Shown in pieces: positions 1-64,000 of a stretch of 64,000 nucleotides of DNA (position 1 is the stretch's first letter; each line of letters begins with the position of its first letter). The position numbers and the translations under genes were made by a program. Origin of the DNA: Puffinus mauretanicus (lineage: Eukaryota; Chordata; Aves; Procellariiformes; Procellariidae); the NCBI GenBank assembly GCA_023333565.1, contig JAJKFH010001106.1, positions 806,001-870,000 of the forward strand, written 5' to 3'. The notes below the pieces were generated by a model. That model saw nothing but the letters and a program-made list of their open reading frames with translations, had not been told where the DNA came from and searched no databases.

Positions 1-1231
1 TGTGCACACTGCTGGAGATCCCCATGCACTAGTCTGCAAGGGTCGCAAGGAAGCCAGCGCGATGGATATGTGGACATCCCTGTCCATGGCAGTTTAGGAA
101 GGGGGACTGAAAACAGATTTAATTGGAAAGTCTGTCATGGAGCGCAGCGTTGTTGCGGCAGCTTTTGGGCAATACAGGAGTGATTCATTTACTGCCTTCC
201 TGGCTTGGCCTCACTGTTTGATAAAGCTGCAGATCTTTGTATGCTTTACACCCAAAGCACCTGCTCACAAAGGCAGCTCTGTAGGTGGACAGGAAGGAAG
301 TTGAATGATATCTTCCCATTGAAGAGAGGCTGGAAAAAGAAGAGTTGCTAGTTCAGAGGCTCTGAATTTGCCCTTGAAGGCACAGAAGGGAGGCTCTTGA
401 CTTGTGTCATGAGGGGCATCTGTGAAATAGGTTGTGTTTGGTCATGCCAGAGTGATGGCTTTGTCCCTCTTAGCTGGTCTCTGACTAGAGCATCCCAGGA
501 AGACCTGGTGTTCGTGATCCTCATGGGTAAATGCTGGAGCTCTTTGCCTTGCACCAAGGGACTTTTTCAGGTATGAGAAATCCGCTTTGCTTTCTGACCT
601 CACCATGAAGACAAGTTTGCCCATTTCGTATGCAAGACTGAAAGCTGTGTCATAGCGGATTTACCCTTACCAAGAGCAGGTGGGAGTTCCCCTAATACTC
701 TCACTATTCTCATCTTATAGGAAGTTAGAACAGATGCATTTAGTCACCCCTGCGGCTAGGGGTGGAGGGAAGGAAGGAATTGTGTCCCTGTAATGTACGG
801 CACTGCGTCTGTGCACACAGGACCGTAGTGCATGTAGGAAGGGCATGTCTGTACAGGCCAGATCATGAATTCCCAGACTTTTGGGGGCCTGTGGTATTTG
901 CTGAAACCCAACCTTCATCCACCTACAGCTGAGCCCTCCCTTTCTGTCGTTCCGGCTCAGCTGAGCACGGCGCTCCTGGCAGCCAGCCCAGCTTGCGTGA
1001 CTGAGCTAGCAGCTGGTCTTCAGCTCCTTTTAGATGAGATTCTCTTCTCCTAACTCAATCCAGATCATCCCCCACTCCCTTTTGTTGACCTATTTCCCTT
1101 CCCGCCGTGTATGTTTTGCAATGGTAAGCTTCACCGTTTGTGCAGCTCCCTTTCCAGAGCAGCTGCAGTGAGCTGTGGGAATATGGTGGAAATGCCATGA
1201 AAGGCAGTGCGTGTTTCAGAGAACCAGTGCC

Positions 1232-1402
1232 TAATTTAGGTTGGGAGGGACCTTCGCAGGTTGTCTGGCTCAGCCGCTGTGCAAGGCAGGGAAAATTGAG
1301 GCTGCTCAGGGCCTTGTTTAGTTGAGTGCCGAATGTCTCCAAGGATGGAGGTCCCTCTGCCTCTGGTCCTGTCCTAGGACTTGACCACTCTCCAGGAAGA
1401 AT
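1232..1402 (-). mobile_element. Diverged CR1 LINE 3' fragment
   Basis: Shows the reverse-orientation CR1 order: taggttgggagggacctt, then gctcagggccttgtttagttgag, then gaatgtctccaaggatggag. Heavily mutated. Confidence 0.65.
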
Positions 1403-1729
1403 CCTTGCATATTAAACTCATTGTGCATTTAAAATAAATTGACTGTGTTAACATTGTAAGAGCACTGAGTTTTAATCCAAATAGAGAGCTTTTCTCCTAC
1501 TCCCTTTCAGATCATGTGTGCCTGCTAAGTTAACTGGATGCTTATTCCATCTGTCCACTATAGTGGGTGAAGAGGCTGGGATTCTTGATTTTTTTGTCCC
1601 CTATGGGATCTGTGGCCTAGGACAACACAAAGAGGGAGCTGGGAGGGAATTGGATCTGTTGTCCCATTCAGCACACATTCTAGCTTGCGGTTGCGTGTTT
1701 GCTAGGAGAGGAAGAAATATGGGCTTGTA

Positions 1730-1800
1730 GATAACTTAGGTTGGAAGGTACCTGTGGAGGGATATGAGCTGATCTCCCTCCAATGAAATCTGTTTTCTTA
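1730..1800 (-). mobile_element. Possible short CR1 3' scrap
   Basis: acttaggttggaaggtacct resembles the reverse-oriented CR1 3' end, but the similarity fades quickly. Weak call. Confidence 0.35.
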
Positions 1801-2677
1801 GTTGTTTCTCTGAGCGTGCACAATAAAGCAGGTGCTCTGCCAGCCTGAAAGAGTCGCGTGGTCCCTGCCCCACTGCATGCAACCTCAACAGGAGGAGAAA
1901 GTTGCAGTATAGTGGAGTGGGCAGAATGACAGCGAGTCACTCTGGTTACTTTGGCGTTTTGGTAACACAGCGATTTTTATTTAAATACCATATCATTATT
2001 TTTTATGTATGAAAACCGCTCTTAGTTCAGGATTAGTGCCAGTTCTCTAACGTTCGTGCTATACTTATATTACTCTGTGCACTATGTCGTGTTTCTAGAA
2101 AATGACTACATTTGAAAGAGATTAGAACCAGCAATGAGAAATGGCCACTTGCTAATTGCTAAGTAGTAGTTAGGTAGGAAAGTGTGGTGCTTGGCTTTGG
2201 GTGGGCAAGGGTGCCTGTGTGAGTCACAAGCTGTTTTTAGAGGGAGGTCAGTGGCTTTTGGTACTGCAGTTACTTAGCTGGTTGGACTGGATCCAGATCT
2301 CATTAAGATTTAATTCATGACTGGTTCTTAAGGAATCTGGACCTCACAGTAGCCTCAGCAAAATCTTAATGGGAGGTGACTCTCAAACTTGTGACTGTGG
2401 TCTCTGGCACCTGGCTGGAGGTCCTGCGGGCCTTAGAAACACACTGTGTCCTCGAATGTCTGGTCCTGGCTGACCAGGGCGGACACAAGCTGTGACACCT
2501 GAACCCTCAGGAGGACCTTGGGAAGTCATCCAACGTGAGGCTTGGGTCCCATCAGTCACAGCCTGGAGAAGGGCGCTCTGCTCGGCCCTGCCAGCATGTA
2601 CCGTGTAAGGGATGAGTCTGGCTCCTTCCTGACTGTGATTTCTCCCCTCTCCTAGGCCTGAGGATAAACGTGGGACG

Positions 2678-24476
<21,799 letters not shown>

Positions 24477-24774
24477 AAGGCAAAGACTGGCTTCTCGAGC
24501 AGGCACTGGAGATGGACTGTCTTTGCGTTTGCTGTGCCAGTTCCATGTGGACAAAGCCTCTAATCCAATGACACTTCTAACCCTGCCCGTGGTTAATTTA
24601 AACTGTCTCCTTAGCACTTGGCAGGCATGTTTTGCCTTATCTCAGAAGACTCTGAAAACAGAACGTTTGTGCCTTGTTCAATTGTATTGAACCTTTTCTG
24701 CTGCCATTATTTTTATTACACTAGTTTCAATACTACATTTTTAACCAGAGTTGTTTACTACTGCTAAGGTGGTG

Positions 24775-24780
24775 ATTAAA
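24775..24780 (+). terminator. Likely RHBDF1 poly(A) signal (ATTAAA)
   Basis: ATTAAA lies ~300 nt after the RHBDF1 stop and is followed within 30-60 nt by GT/T-rich sequence that fits a downstream element. No AATAAA is seen on the + strand between the stop and this site. Confidence 0.55.
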
Positions 24781-26176
24781 TGGTAAGGTAGCGTTTTAGC
24801 TACTGTTAATTGTTCTGCATAGTCTGTGGCTACGTTTGTTACTTTATCATCTCATCTATGCTGTTCATGTACCAGTAGAATCCTTTTCTAGCACCCAAAA
24901 CAGTCAGACGCAGATTTGCAGCTGGAAATAAGGGCCTTAAAAGCCTCAGAAAACTAGAGCATCTCTTTAACCACTGAAAGCACATTCCACATACAGCTCA
25001 GAAGCAGAGATTTCAAATAGCAACCGCAAAAAACACGCGGGAATGTCCATTCAACTGGAGTTTGTTTCTCTTTGAAATGTTACAACCTTTTCCTTCAGGA
25101 ACGTGCTGAATCCACAGTCTCGTCGTGGTAGTGCTGGACTCTCTGCTCTCTCTGTTAAAGAAAGAAGATATTTGGCAGTGACAATAGTTATTGCATGCTG
25201 GGCTCTCTTATCACCACACCACCACGCCTAGACAGTCCAGGGGGGATCAGCCAGTGCCGTAGGTCACAGGCTGGTCACAGGCACCGTGGGGCAGAGGGCT
25301 TCTGTCATGGCACACGTTTTACTACCCTGGATGTTGCAATTGCGGCAGCATTGAAAGAAGAAAAAAAGCTACCGTGGTCACAAAGCAACCCAGCTAGCTG
25401 GAGCCGCAAAACAGAAACCCAAGCGTTTGGAAAAGCTGCTGTTACCACTGCTCTTCAGACACTGTGATTGTGTTTTCAGATGTTGAGGGGAAGCAGACAA
25501 TTTTAAACTTACTAAGCTTGAGAGTGTTGGCCGCATCTTGTGTTTGTGTGCACAACTTTCTAAAAGTAGCAGTATAATACCAGAATTATGTCTACATAGG
25601 TTACAAAGAGGTAAAAATATACATGCTACTAGTGCTTCCTGTGCTGGAAGTATTTTTAAAAGCATCAGCTGCACAGAAATACCATGACCAAGAGTTGCCC
25701 AGTGGTGTGTCCTGTCTTCTGAGAACAATTAATTGGTTGAAATCAAGTTTCTATAAACCAGAAAATGGAGAAACTGAGAGACAAAAACTACAGGATATGT
25801 AAGCTGAGGCCCCTTTTCCTAACTCCTTATAGCTTGCAGTAATTGAGAGACAGCTCAAAATACACCCACTGTGGAATAGCAAAGAACATGCTGTGTTTGC
25901 TTGTTGCATTTGGTTATGCGCACCCACGGGACATCTCTGTTAGCTGCAGGTGCTCTGAATGGTACAGGAGCGCTAGGAGCAGGGTGGGAGAACAGTCACT
26001 CGGGTCTGAGGCACAGAGAAGGACCCAAAGGACCTGGGTGATGGCCAGAGAGACCTCTGTCCTCCTGCGGATTAGTTAGCACCCAGCCACATTCCTAGCA
26101 GTGATTTCCAGAGATTCAAGAAGCCTAAAAGCAAGGTCCTAGAAGCAATCACAAGGGCAAACAAAGGAACACTGCA

Positions 26177-26182
26177 TTTAAT
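26177..26182 (-). terminator. Possible SNRNP25 poly(A) signal (ATTAAA on - strand)
   Basis: The + strand reads tttaat, i.e. ATTAAA on the - strand, ~345 nt after the SNRNP25 stop. The next strong - strand hexamer (AATAAA, 24717-24712) lies inside the RHBDF1 3' UTR and would make the two transcripts overlap. The choice between them is uncertain. Confidence 0.35.
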
Positions 26183-26522
26183 GCATCTCAAGACATTGTG
26201 GGAGCAGATTCAGAGTCTAAAGATAAAGTAGGGTTAGCAATAAACCATTGCCAGCACTAAGATATTGCTGCTGCTCCTGATGTATATTAACTGAAGTAGC
26301 TGAATTATCATTCCCTGCCCTGAGAGAAGCACAAGCAACACAACCAGGATGTGGAAACAGACCCGAGCCAGGGCACAAGCCTAATGCAGAGCATTCAGAA
26401 ATGCTCTGCTACACAGCGAGAGCAGCAACACCAGCTGCTGTGGGCCTGAACACTAAGGCTCGAGGAAGTGGAAGATGAAGAATTGGTAGCTCTTAATGGA
26501 TATTTGGGACTTACCTGACAGG

Positions 26523-28681
26523 TTACTTTCGAAGTTTCTTTATGAAGCTGACCTCATCCCGGTTTCTGATGCCATACCTGAACAGAAAGTTATGCCGTTA
26601 CATGCCACTTTCCCAGGAACCACAACCTTTGAAATCCTATAGCTGCCTCTTTCCCAGGGGGAGATGGACACCCACGATCCCGTGCTGTGCTCCAGTGCAG
26701 GGCGAGTTAAAATTCTCACTCCTCTATGTAGAACATGCTGCCAGCACTGAAGGATCTGATCATCTGCCTTTTTAACTGCAACATCCCCTTAAACGCAACA
26801 TCTATCACCCATGGCTCAGTCTTTCGAGGACAGCTTTGATTAGGGCTGTCTTGCTAAATTTTTAATACTTCAGACAAGCTTTTCTTGCTGGTCTGCATGC
26901 AGGCTGGCATACCCAGCAGCGCTGTATGCCACAGCTGGAGTGCTCAGAAGCACCTCCTGCCTGCTTGCCCTGAGAATGGGCATGGAAACACGGGAGTGGT
27001 TTGTCAGTGTTGTTACTAGATGGTCTCTGATATGTGGCTGAGCAGATCCAGAGCCCAACACTTATCCCTGGTTTGCCCTTTGCTTGCCATTCTTCCTTCC
27101 TACCCTTCTACCTCAGCAGCTCTGCCAAGCCTTCTGTGAGAGAGACTGAGCGCTGGAATGGGTTGTCCAGAGAGGTTGTGGAGTCCACATTCTTGGAGAT
27201 ACTCAAAACCCAACTGGACGCAGCCCTGAGCAACCAGCTCTAGCTGACCCTGCTTGTGCAGAGGGTTGGACCAGATGACTTCCAGAGGTCCCTTCCCCCC
27301 TGGATCCCCTCGACCACATAATGTGTCCTGACCCCATCCTCTGCTGAGTAGCTCCCCGTGCTCCCAGTTTCCCTGGAGATGAACTGATGTGCTTCATGTG
27401 CATGACACCATTCCTGGCCTTCTCTGTGTTCCGCTCCCCTCACGCTCGTGCTTCTTCTCACTAACCTGGTCTCTGCAGGATACCTCAGGTGTAACCTTAG
27501 TAAGCATAACCTACCCTGCAGGCGTTTGGCATAGGCGGCCAAGGGGCAATGCGTCCGAGTGCCCTGGTGTGGTCTGAATTGGATGAACACGCTCAGCACA
27601 GGATGGTTGTGCCTGAGGAACTACTTGAGGCCTCCCTATCCTGTAGATGGCCTCTCAGCCTGTCCGGGCAGGGCCTGTCCTGCCTCTGTGTGCGGTGCTG
27701 GTCCCATCTTGCAGTCAATTACAAGTGGAATCATAGAACCATTTAGGTTGGAAAGCACCTTTAAAATCATCAAGTCCAACCGTTAACTGCCAAGTCCACC
27801 ACTAAACCGTGTCCCTAAGCGCCACATCTACGCGGCTTTTAAATACCTCCGGGGATGGTGACTCCACCGCTGCCCTGGGCAGTGCCAGGAGGCCCCATCT
27901 GAGCCAGGGCAGTCCCGAGTCAGCCTGTGCAGCTGCTGCCTGCGCTGCCGCTGGGCCTCGCCAGCCCCACGGACGCCAGAAGAGACGCGATTACTCACTC
28001 TCGCAGCTTCTTCCTGTCATCCGCCAGTTTCTCTCCGGCATAGGTTAAGTGGTATGTCCTCCATATGTACTTCCTAGGGGAAAAACACTTGGGGGGGCGG
28101 CAGGAGGAACCGCTGGGAAAGTGATGCAGGTGGGGGTGAGCGGAGCCCGCCAGCCCCCGGTGCCGCTCACCAGCTGAGGTGCTGGACGCCGCCCTGCCGT
28201 GCCTGCCGCAGCTGGACGTGCCGCCGCAGCGCCTTCTTCAGCTCCAGCACCGAGGCGTTCTGCACCACCACCACGGCTGGAGCGGGGGAGAGCCCCGTCA
28301 GCGCCCCGGCCGCCGGCCTGCCACCCCGCACCGCCCAGCCGGGCCCGGGCCCCCGGCCCGCTCCTCCCGCCCCCCGGCCCCGGGACGCACGCATGGTCTC
28401 GCCGTCCGCCTTGCAGACGCGCACCGTCATGGCCTGCCCGTACTCCAGCGCCACCTGCGAGCCGATCTCCTCCGCCGTCACCTGCGGGCGGCACGGCCGC
28501 GACACGCGAGCGAGGCGGGTCTGAGCCCCGCCGCCGCCCGCCCGGCCCCGTCCCCCGCCGCCCCCGGCCCCACCTGCGGCGGGAGGTCGCAGAGCAGCGG
28601 GTCCTGCACCAGCCGCGCCAGCGCCGCCTGGAAGAGCTCCAGCACCTCGGCGTGCGCCAGCTCCTCCTCGGCCTCCGCCAT
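26523..28681 (-). CDS. SNRNP25: U11/U12 small nuclear ribonucleoprotein 25 kDa protein
   Basis: Subunit of the U11/U12 di-snRNP, the intron-recognition complex of the minor (U12-type) spliceosome; acts in the nucleus. Exons in transcript order: 28681-28574, 28481-28391, 28276-28171, 28073-27999, 26577-26523. All introns are GT-AG and the phases join to 144 codons plus stop. Human SNRNP25 is 132 aa; the extra residues are an acidic, alanine-rich start (MAEAEEELAHAEV). Recognised blocks: QDPLLCDLP, EYGQAMTVRVCK, PVVVVQNASVLELKKALRRH, WRTYHLTYAGEKL, YGIRNRDEVSFIKKLRK. The middle and C-terminus form the ubiquitin-like fold of the family. It is head-to-head with POLR3K and convergent with RHBDF1. 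The last intron carries two CR1 pieces. Confidence 0.95.
27140..27302 (+). mobile_element. CR1 LINE 3' fragment, forward orientation
   Basis: Reads ggttgtccagagaggttgtg, gagatactcaaaacccaact, ggacgcagccctgagcaacc and ggttggaccagatgacttcc, the standard forward CR1 3' UTR order. In SNRNP25 intron 4. Confidence 0.88.
27303..27728. other. Unclassified sequence between two opposed CR1 ends
   Basis: Unique-looking, moderately GC-rich intron sequence of SNRNP25; no gene or repeat recognised. Confidence 0.5.
27729..27887 (-). mobile_element. CR1 LINE 3' fragment, reverse orientation
   Basis: Begins aatcatagaaccatttaggt tggaaagcacctttaaaatc, passes through the accgttaactgccaagtcca block, and ends near ctgccctgggcagtgccagg. 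In SNRNP25 intron 4, facing the forward copy at 27140-27302. Confidence 0.9.
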
Positions 28682-28727
28682 CGCCGCCGCCGCGCCGGAA
28701 GGGGCGGTCGGCGCGGCGGCAGCGGGG
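28682..28727. promoter_or_regulatory. 46-bp spacer between divergent SNRNP25 and POLR3K start codons
   Basis: All 46 bases between the two ATGs are C/G-rich. They hold an ETS/GABP-type core CCGGAAG at 28695-28701 overlapping a GC box GGGGCGG at 28701-28707. The promoter elements of both genes must lie in or around this spacer and the flanking first exons. No TATA box is present, as is usual for CpG-island housekeeping promoters. Confidence 0.8.
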
Positions 28728-29236
28728 ATGCTGCTCTTCTGCCCGGCCTGCGGCAACGTGCTGGTGGCCGAGGAGGGGCCGCGCTGCCACCGCTTCGCCT
28801 GCACCACCTGCCCCTACGTGCGCAACGTCACGCGGAAGGTGCCGGGGCGGCGCGGGGCGCGGGCGGGGGCCGGGGGGGCGGCGGGGCGCGGGCCGGGGCC
28901 CCCTGACCGGCGGCGTCCCGCAGGTGACGAGCAGGAAGTACCCGCGGCTGAAGGAGGTGGACGACGTGCTGGGCGGCGCCGCGGCCTGGGAGAACGTGGA
29001 CTCCACCGCAGGTAGGGCCGGGCCGGGCCAGGGGACGGGGCGGGGGCCGGGGCGGGGGCCGGGGTCCGGGCCTCGCCTCGCCTGACGGCGCCGCGCCTCC
29101 CCCCGCAGAGCCGTGCCCCAAGTGCGAGCACCCCCGCGCCTACTTCATGCAGATCCAGACGCGCTCGGCCGACGAGCCCATGACCACCTTCTACAAGTGC
29201 TGCAACGCGCAGTGCGGGCACCGCTGGCGGGACTGA
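28728..29236 (+). CDS. POLR3K: DNA-directed RNA polymerase III subunit RPC10 (C11)
   Basis: Small Pol III core subunit needed for intrinsic RNA cleavage, termination and re-initiation; the family equals yeast Rpc11 and resembles TFIIS. Exons: 28728-28838, 28924-29011, 29109-29236, all GT-AG, giving exactly 108 aa as in human. Seen: an N-terminal zinc ribbon with CPACG (C5, C8) and C25-x-x-C28, and the conserved linker LKEVDDVLGGAAAWENVDSTA. The C-terminal TFIIS-type ribbon has CPKC (C69, C72) and C97/C102, and contains the acidic DE hairpin in QTRSADEPMTTFY that enters the active site. The introns are tiny (85 and 97 bp). It is convergent with GTF3C1, another Pol III gene. Confidence 0.98.
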
Positions 29237-29386
29237 GGCCCCCGGCCCACCCGGGGCCTGCGGGGCCGCTCTCCCTCCGCGCGGCCGGGGAGAGGGGCTC
29301 GGCCCGGGCCCGGCCCCGGGAGCGCAAGCCCCGCGGGGAGGGGGCCTGGGTGCCGCGGGGGAGGGGGCCTGGATGCCGCCTCCTGC

Positions 29387-29392
29387 AATAAA
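29387..29392 (+). terminator. POLR3K poly(A) signal (AATAAA)
   Basis: A canonical AATAAA lies 150 nt after the POLR3K stop, at the downstream edge of the CpG island, and is followed by a T/G-rich stretch. Confidence 0.85.
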
Positions 29393-29877
29393 CACGTCCC
29401 TAGGTGGAAGTAACCGTCTGCTGTGTGCTTGCTTTAAAACCGGGCCTGTAAGGCTGCCGTACGCAACCGCAAACGACCGTGGGAGCCTCTGAAAGGGTGT
29501 TCCTCCCGGCTGCGGGGCCCCCACGGCACACAGTGCAGTCGTTCTGCTGAAAGCACACAGAACAAACTAACGCCGTGCACACCGAGAAACCAGTGTTTAA
29601 AACATAGACAGACCTTACGATAACCAAGGGAAAGAAGTTACCAAACCTCAGCACGGAGGCAGCTGCTGTGCAACAGAGCAGAAGGCAAAGCAAAGGAAAA
29701 ACGTTACTGCTGTGGCCTTCGGGGGAGGAAAAAAGCAAAAGGGGCCTTTGCTGTGCCTTGTGAAAACCACGTAAGATAAAGCAGAAACTACGAACGATGT
29801 GCTCTGCAAGCAATTACTGGTAAAAAGAGAATATACTTAAAGTGGGATCAAATATTACCTGTGTCTTAACGTTAAGC
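29393..29877. other. POLR3K/GTF3C1 convergent spacer
   Basis: Lies between the two poly(A) signals. No exon, repeat or RNA gene recognised. A 137-codon open frame on the - strand has no recognisable family. Confidence 0.6.
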
Positions 29878-29883
29878 TTTATT
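29878..29883 (-). terminator. GTF3C1 poly(A) signal (AATAAA on - strand)
   Basis: The + strand reads tttatt, i.e. AATAAA on the - strand, ~140 nt after the stop. The 3' UTR is therefore short, and about 485 bp separate this signal from the convergent POLR3K one. Confidence 0.7.
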
Positions 29884-30021
29884 CTCAGTTTAAATACATT
29901 CAAAAGTAAAAAGGATAAATAACTTAATAGAAACACGATGGAGCGGAAATTGTAACATTTAATCTGCATTAATACTCACTCCGACAGGCTAAACCAATTT
30001 AATATGACTCAGCTTTACCTT

Positions 30022-62881
<32,860 letters not shown>

Positions 62882-64000
62882 CTAAGGAAATAGTTGGAAC
62901 ATTATTTTACCACCTTACTTCTCCATTCTTGCAGTCTGTTCTCCAGCATCAACAGTGGGAAAATTTTCTAACTGTTCTCCCCTCACATTAAAAGATATCA
63001 TGTCATTATCCCTTTTTTCTAAACAACAAAAATGATGACTAATCTTAACATATAGAAATCAAAAGAAATACCATGCTTGAAAAACAAATAAATCTGCATT
63101 ACCTGCATACTAGAATGAAATGCCTACAGTGTGTGGGATATAGAAAAGTCTAAGGAAGAACAAACTATATGTATTCAGACTGGAAATAAATTTTTTTCAG
63201 AAAAATAACTGCAATGTAGAAGTTACCAGAGTGAATCTGACTTAAGTGGAACTGCTGATGCCCTGTCTACAACAGGTGCTTTCAAGTATCTAGAAACTCA
63301 AACACTTAGCCTATCAATGAGGGAAGATTTCGTCTTCACAGCTGACTTAGGAAAGAGTATGTTTAGATATTCCAATGGTTTATATAGTTTGTTTGGTTTA
63401 ATTCTACAGAACTTTTTACCAAATGACAAGATCTTAATAAAAAAAACTCTCTGTTGAGGGAAGATGGCAATTATCCTGCCTTTGTGGAAAGGGGTGGGTG
63501 GGTGCATGTGAGAAATGACAGCTGAATTTGTTCAGGTTGTTGAGATGAAAAAAAAAAAAGAAATATCCAGAAATAAGGAGTTTAATAACCATAACCTCTA
63601 CAAAGTAACTTTTTTCCCCAGAATTTACTGGTATTTTCAAAAGTAGATTGATGATTTTAAATGTACAGAGGGTCTCTGACAAGATCCTTCAGTAGACGAT
63701 CTTGCAAAACAGAACTTTGCTTAATTTTTTACTACAAGATAAGTGGCTATTTTGAGTTGAGAGACATTTATGCTCATCTCCATAAAGTACCAGCCCCCAG
63801 GTCACTTGGGTTACCACTGATTACAGTGAATGACTTAGGTAAGTAGTTGAGGCCAGGTGAAGCAGGATTGAGGCTCGTTTCTCTGCCCCATCTTTTTGGA
63901 GGGCAGACCTGCTTAATGGTGTGGGGAACGGTGTTTCTCCGGAATGCTGTGAAGCGGTGTCCGGCAGAATCCCACCCGCTGGTGTGGATCACCAGAACGT
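62882..64000 (-). other. GTF3C1 intron running off the right edge
   Basis: No GTF3C1 coding block found. The last ~150 bases are more GC-rich than the rest, but no family was recognised. Confidence 0.55.

Larger units (their letters stand above)
1..2655 (+). other. RHBDF1 5' intron or upstream sequence
   Basis: No coding exon recognised. Apart from two CR1 scraps it looks unique. The acceptor at 2655 implies that most or all of it is the intron before the first coding exon. Confidence 0.6.
24477..26522. other. Convergent RHBDF1/SNRNP25 intergenic region with both 3' UTRs
   Basis: Contains the RHBDF1 3' UTR (~320 nt) and the SNRNP25 3' UTR. Between them is A/T-moderate unique sequence with no recognised gene or repeat. 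Confidence 0.65.
28085..29400. promoter_or_regulatory. CpG island over SNRNP25 and POLR3K
   Basis: A sharply bounded, CpG-dense block covers four SNRNP25 exons and all of POLR3K. GC content drops abruptly after ~29400 towards GTF3C1 and before ~28080. Its extreme GC content creates long spurious reading frames on both strands. Confidence 0.85.

Noticed and set aside
28045..29524. Long open frames (up to 279 codons) on both strands across 28-29.5 kb
   Set aside because: They overlap the true SNRNP25 and POLR3K exons in other frames and arise from CpG-island composition with few stop codons; products are low-complexity Ala/Pro/Arg/Gly.
29400..29813. 137-codon open frame on the - strand just past GTF3C1
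   Set aside because: Lies beyond the GTF3C1 poly(A) signal with no promoter, splice or family support.
63845..64000. GC-richer end of the window as a possible GTF3C1 exon
   Set aside because: Neither strand gives the expected residues preceding GFMEDEG, and no fitting donor is seen.

Overview
The window is nuclear DNA from a bird. The main sign is the set of CR1 LINE fragments, including a long modern-looking copy at 7694-8172 with the avian CR1 3' end and a CR1 endonuclease fragment at 19757-19897. All genes are vertebrate, with many GT-AG introns. There are no bacterial or viral genes, CRISPR arrays, rRNAs or tRNAs that I can support. The species cannot be fixed from this sequence alone.

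Four protein-coding genes were rebuilt exon by exon, using splice sites, phase continuity and family protein sequence that I know. (1) RHBDF1 (iRhom1), + strand, has 17 coding exons from 2678 to 24476. It is complete at 855 codons plus stop, and its non-coding first exon lies beyond the left edge. (2) SNRNP25 (U11/U12 snRNP 25 kDa protein), - strand, has 5 exons from 28681 down to 26523. (3) POLR3K (RNA polymerase III subunit RPC10/C11), + strand, has 3 exons from 28728 to 29236. (4) GTF3C1 (TFIIIC220), - strand, has 29 exons from 62881 down to 30022. It gives the C-terminal ~1,740 residues, and its 5' exons lie beyond the right edge.

Layout: 1-25 kb is the fairly GC-rich RHBDF1 locus, which converges on SNRNP25 across ~2 kb. 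At 28.1-29.4 kb a CpG island holds the head-to-head SNRNP25/POLR3K pair, whose start codons are only 46 bp apart. POLR3K then converges on GTF3C1, whose AT-rich introns fill 30-64 kb and carry old CR1 relics, a local duplication and simple repeats.

RHBDF1-SNRNP25-POLR3K, with these relative orientations, is the block that flanks the alpha-globin locus in human (16p13.3). The globin side (MPG, NPRL3, globins) would therefore be expected to the left of this window. GTF3C1 next to POLR3K differs from human, where GTF3C1 is elsewhere on chromosome 16. Two core RNA polymerase III genes are thus neighbours here.

I found no undescribed biological system. The points most worth checking are a reading-frame break (or unusual internal acceptor) in the GTF3C1 exon at 60590-60800, a GC-AG intron at 56532-56753, the 46-bp bidirectional promoter, a palindrome-based triplicate repeat at 54313-54380, and a diverged tandem duplication at 46440-46670.
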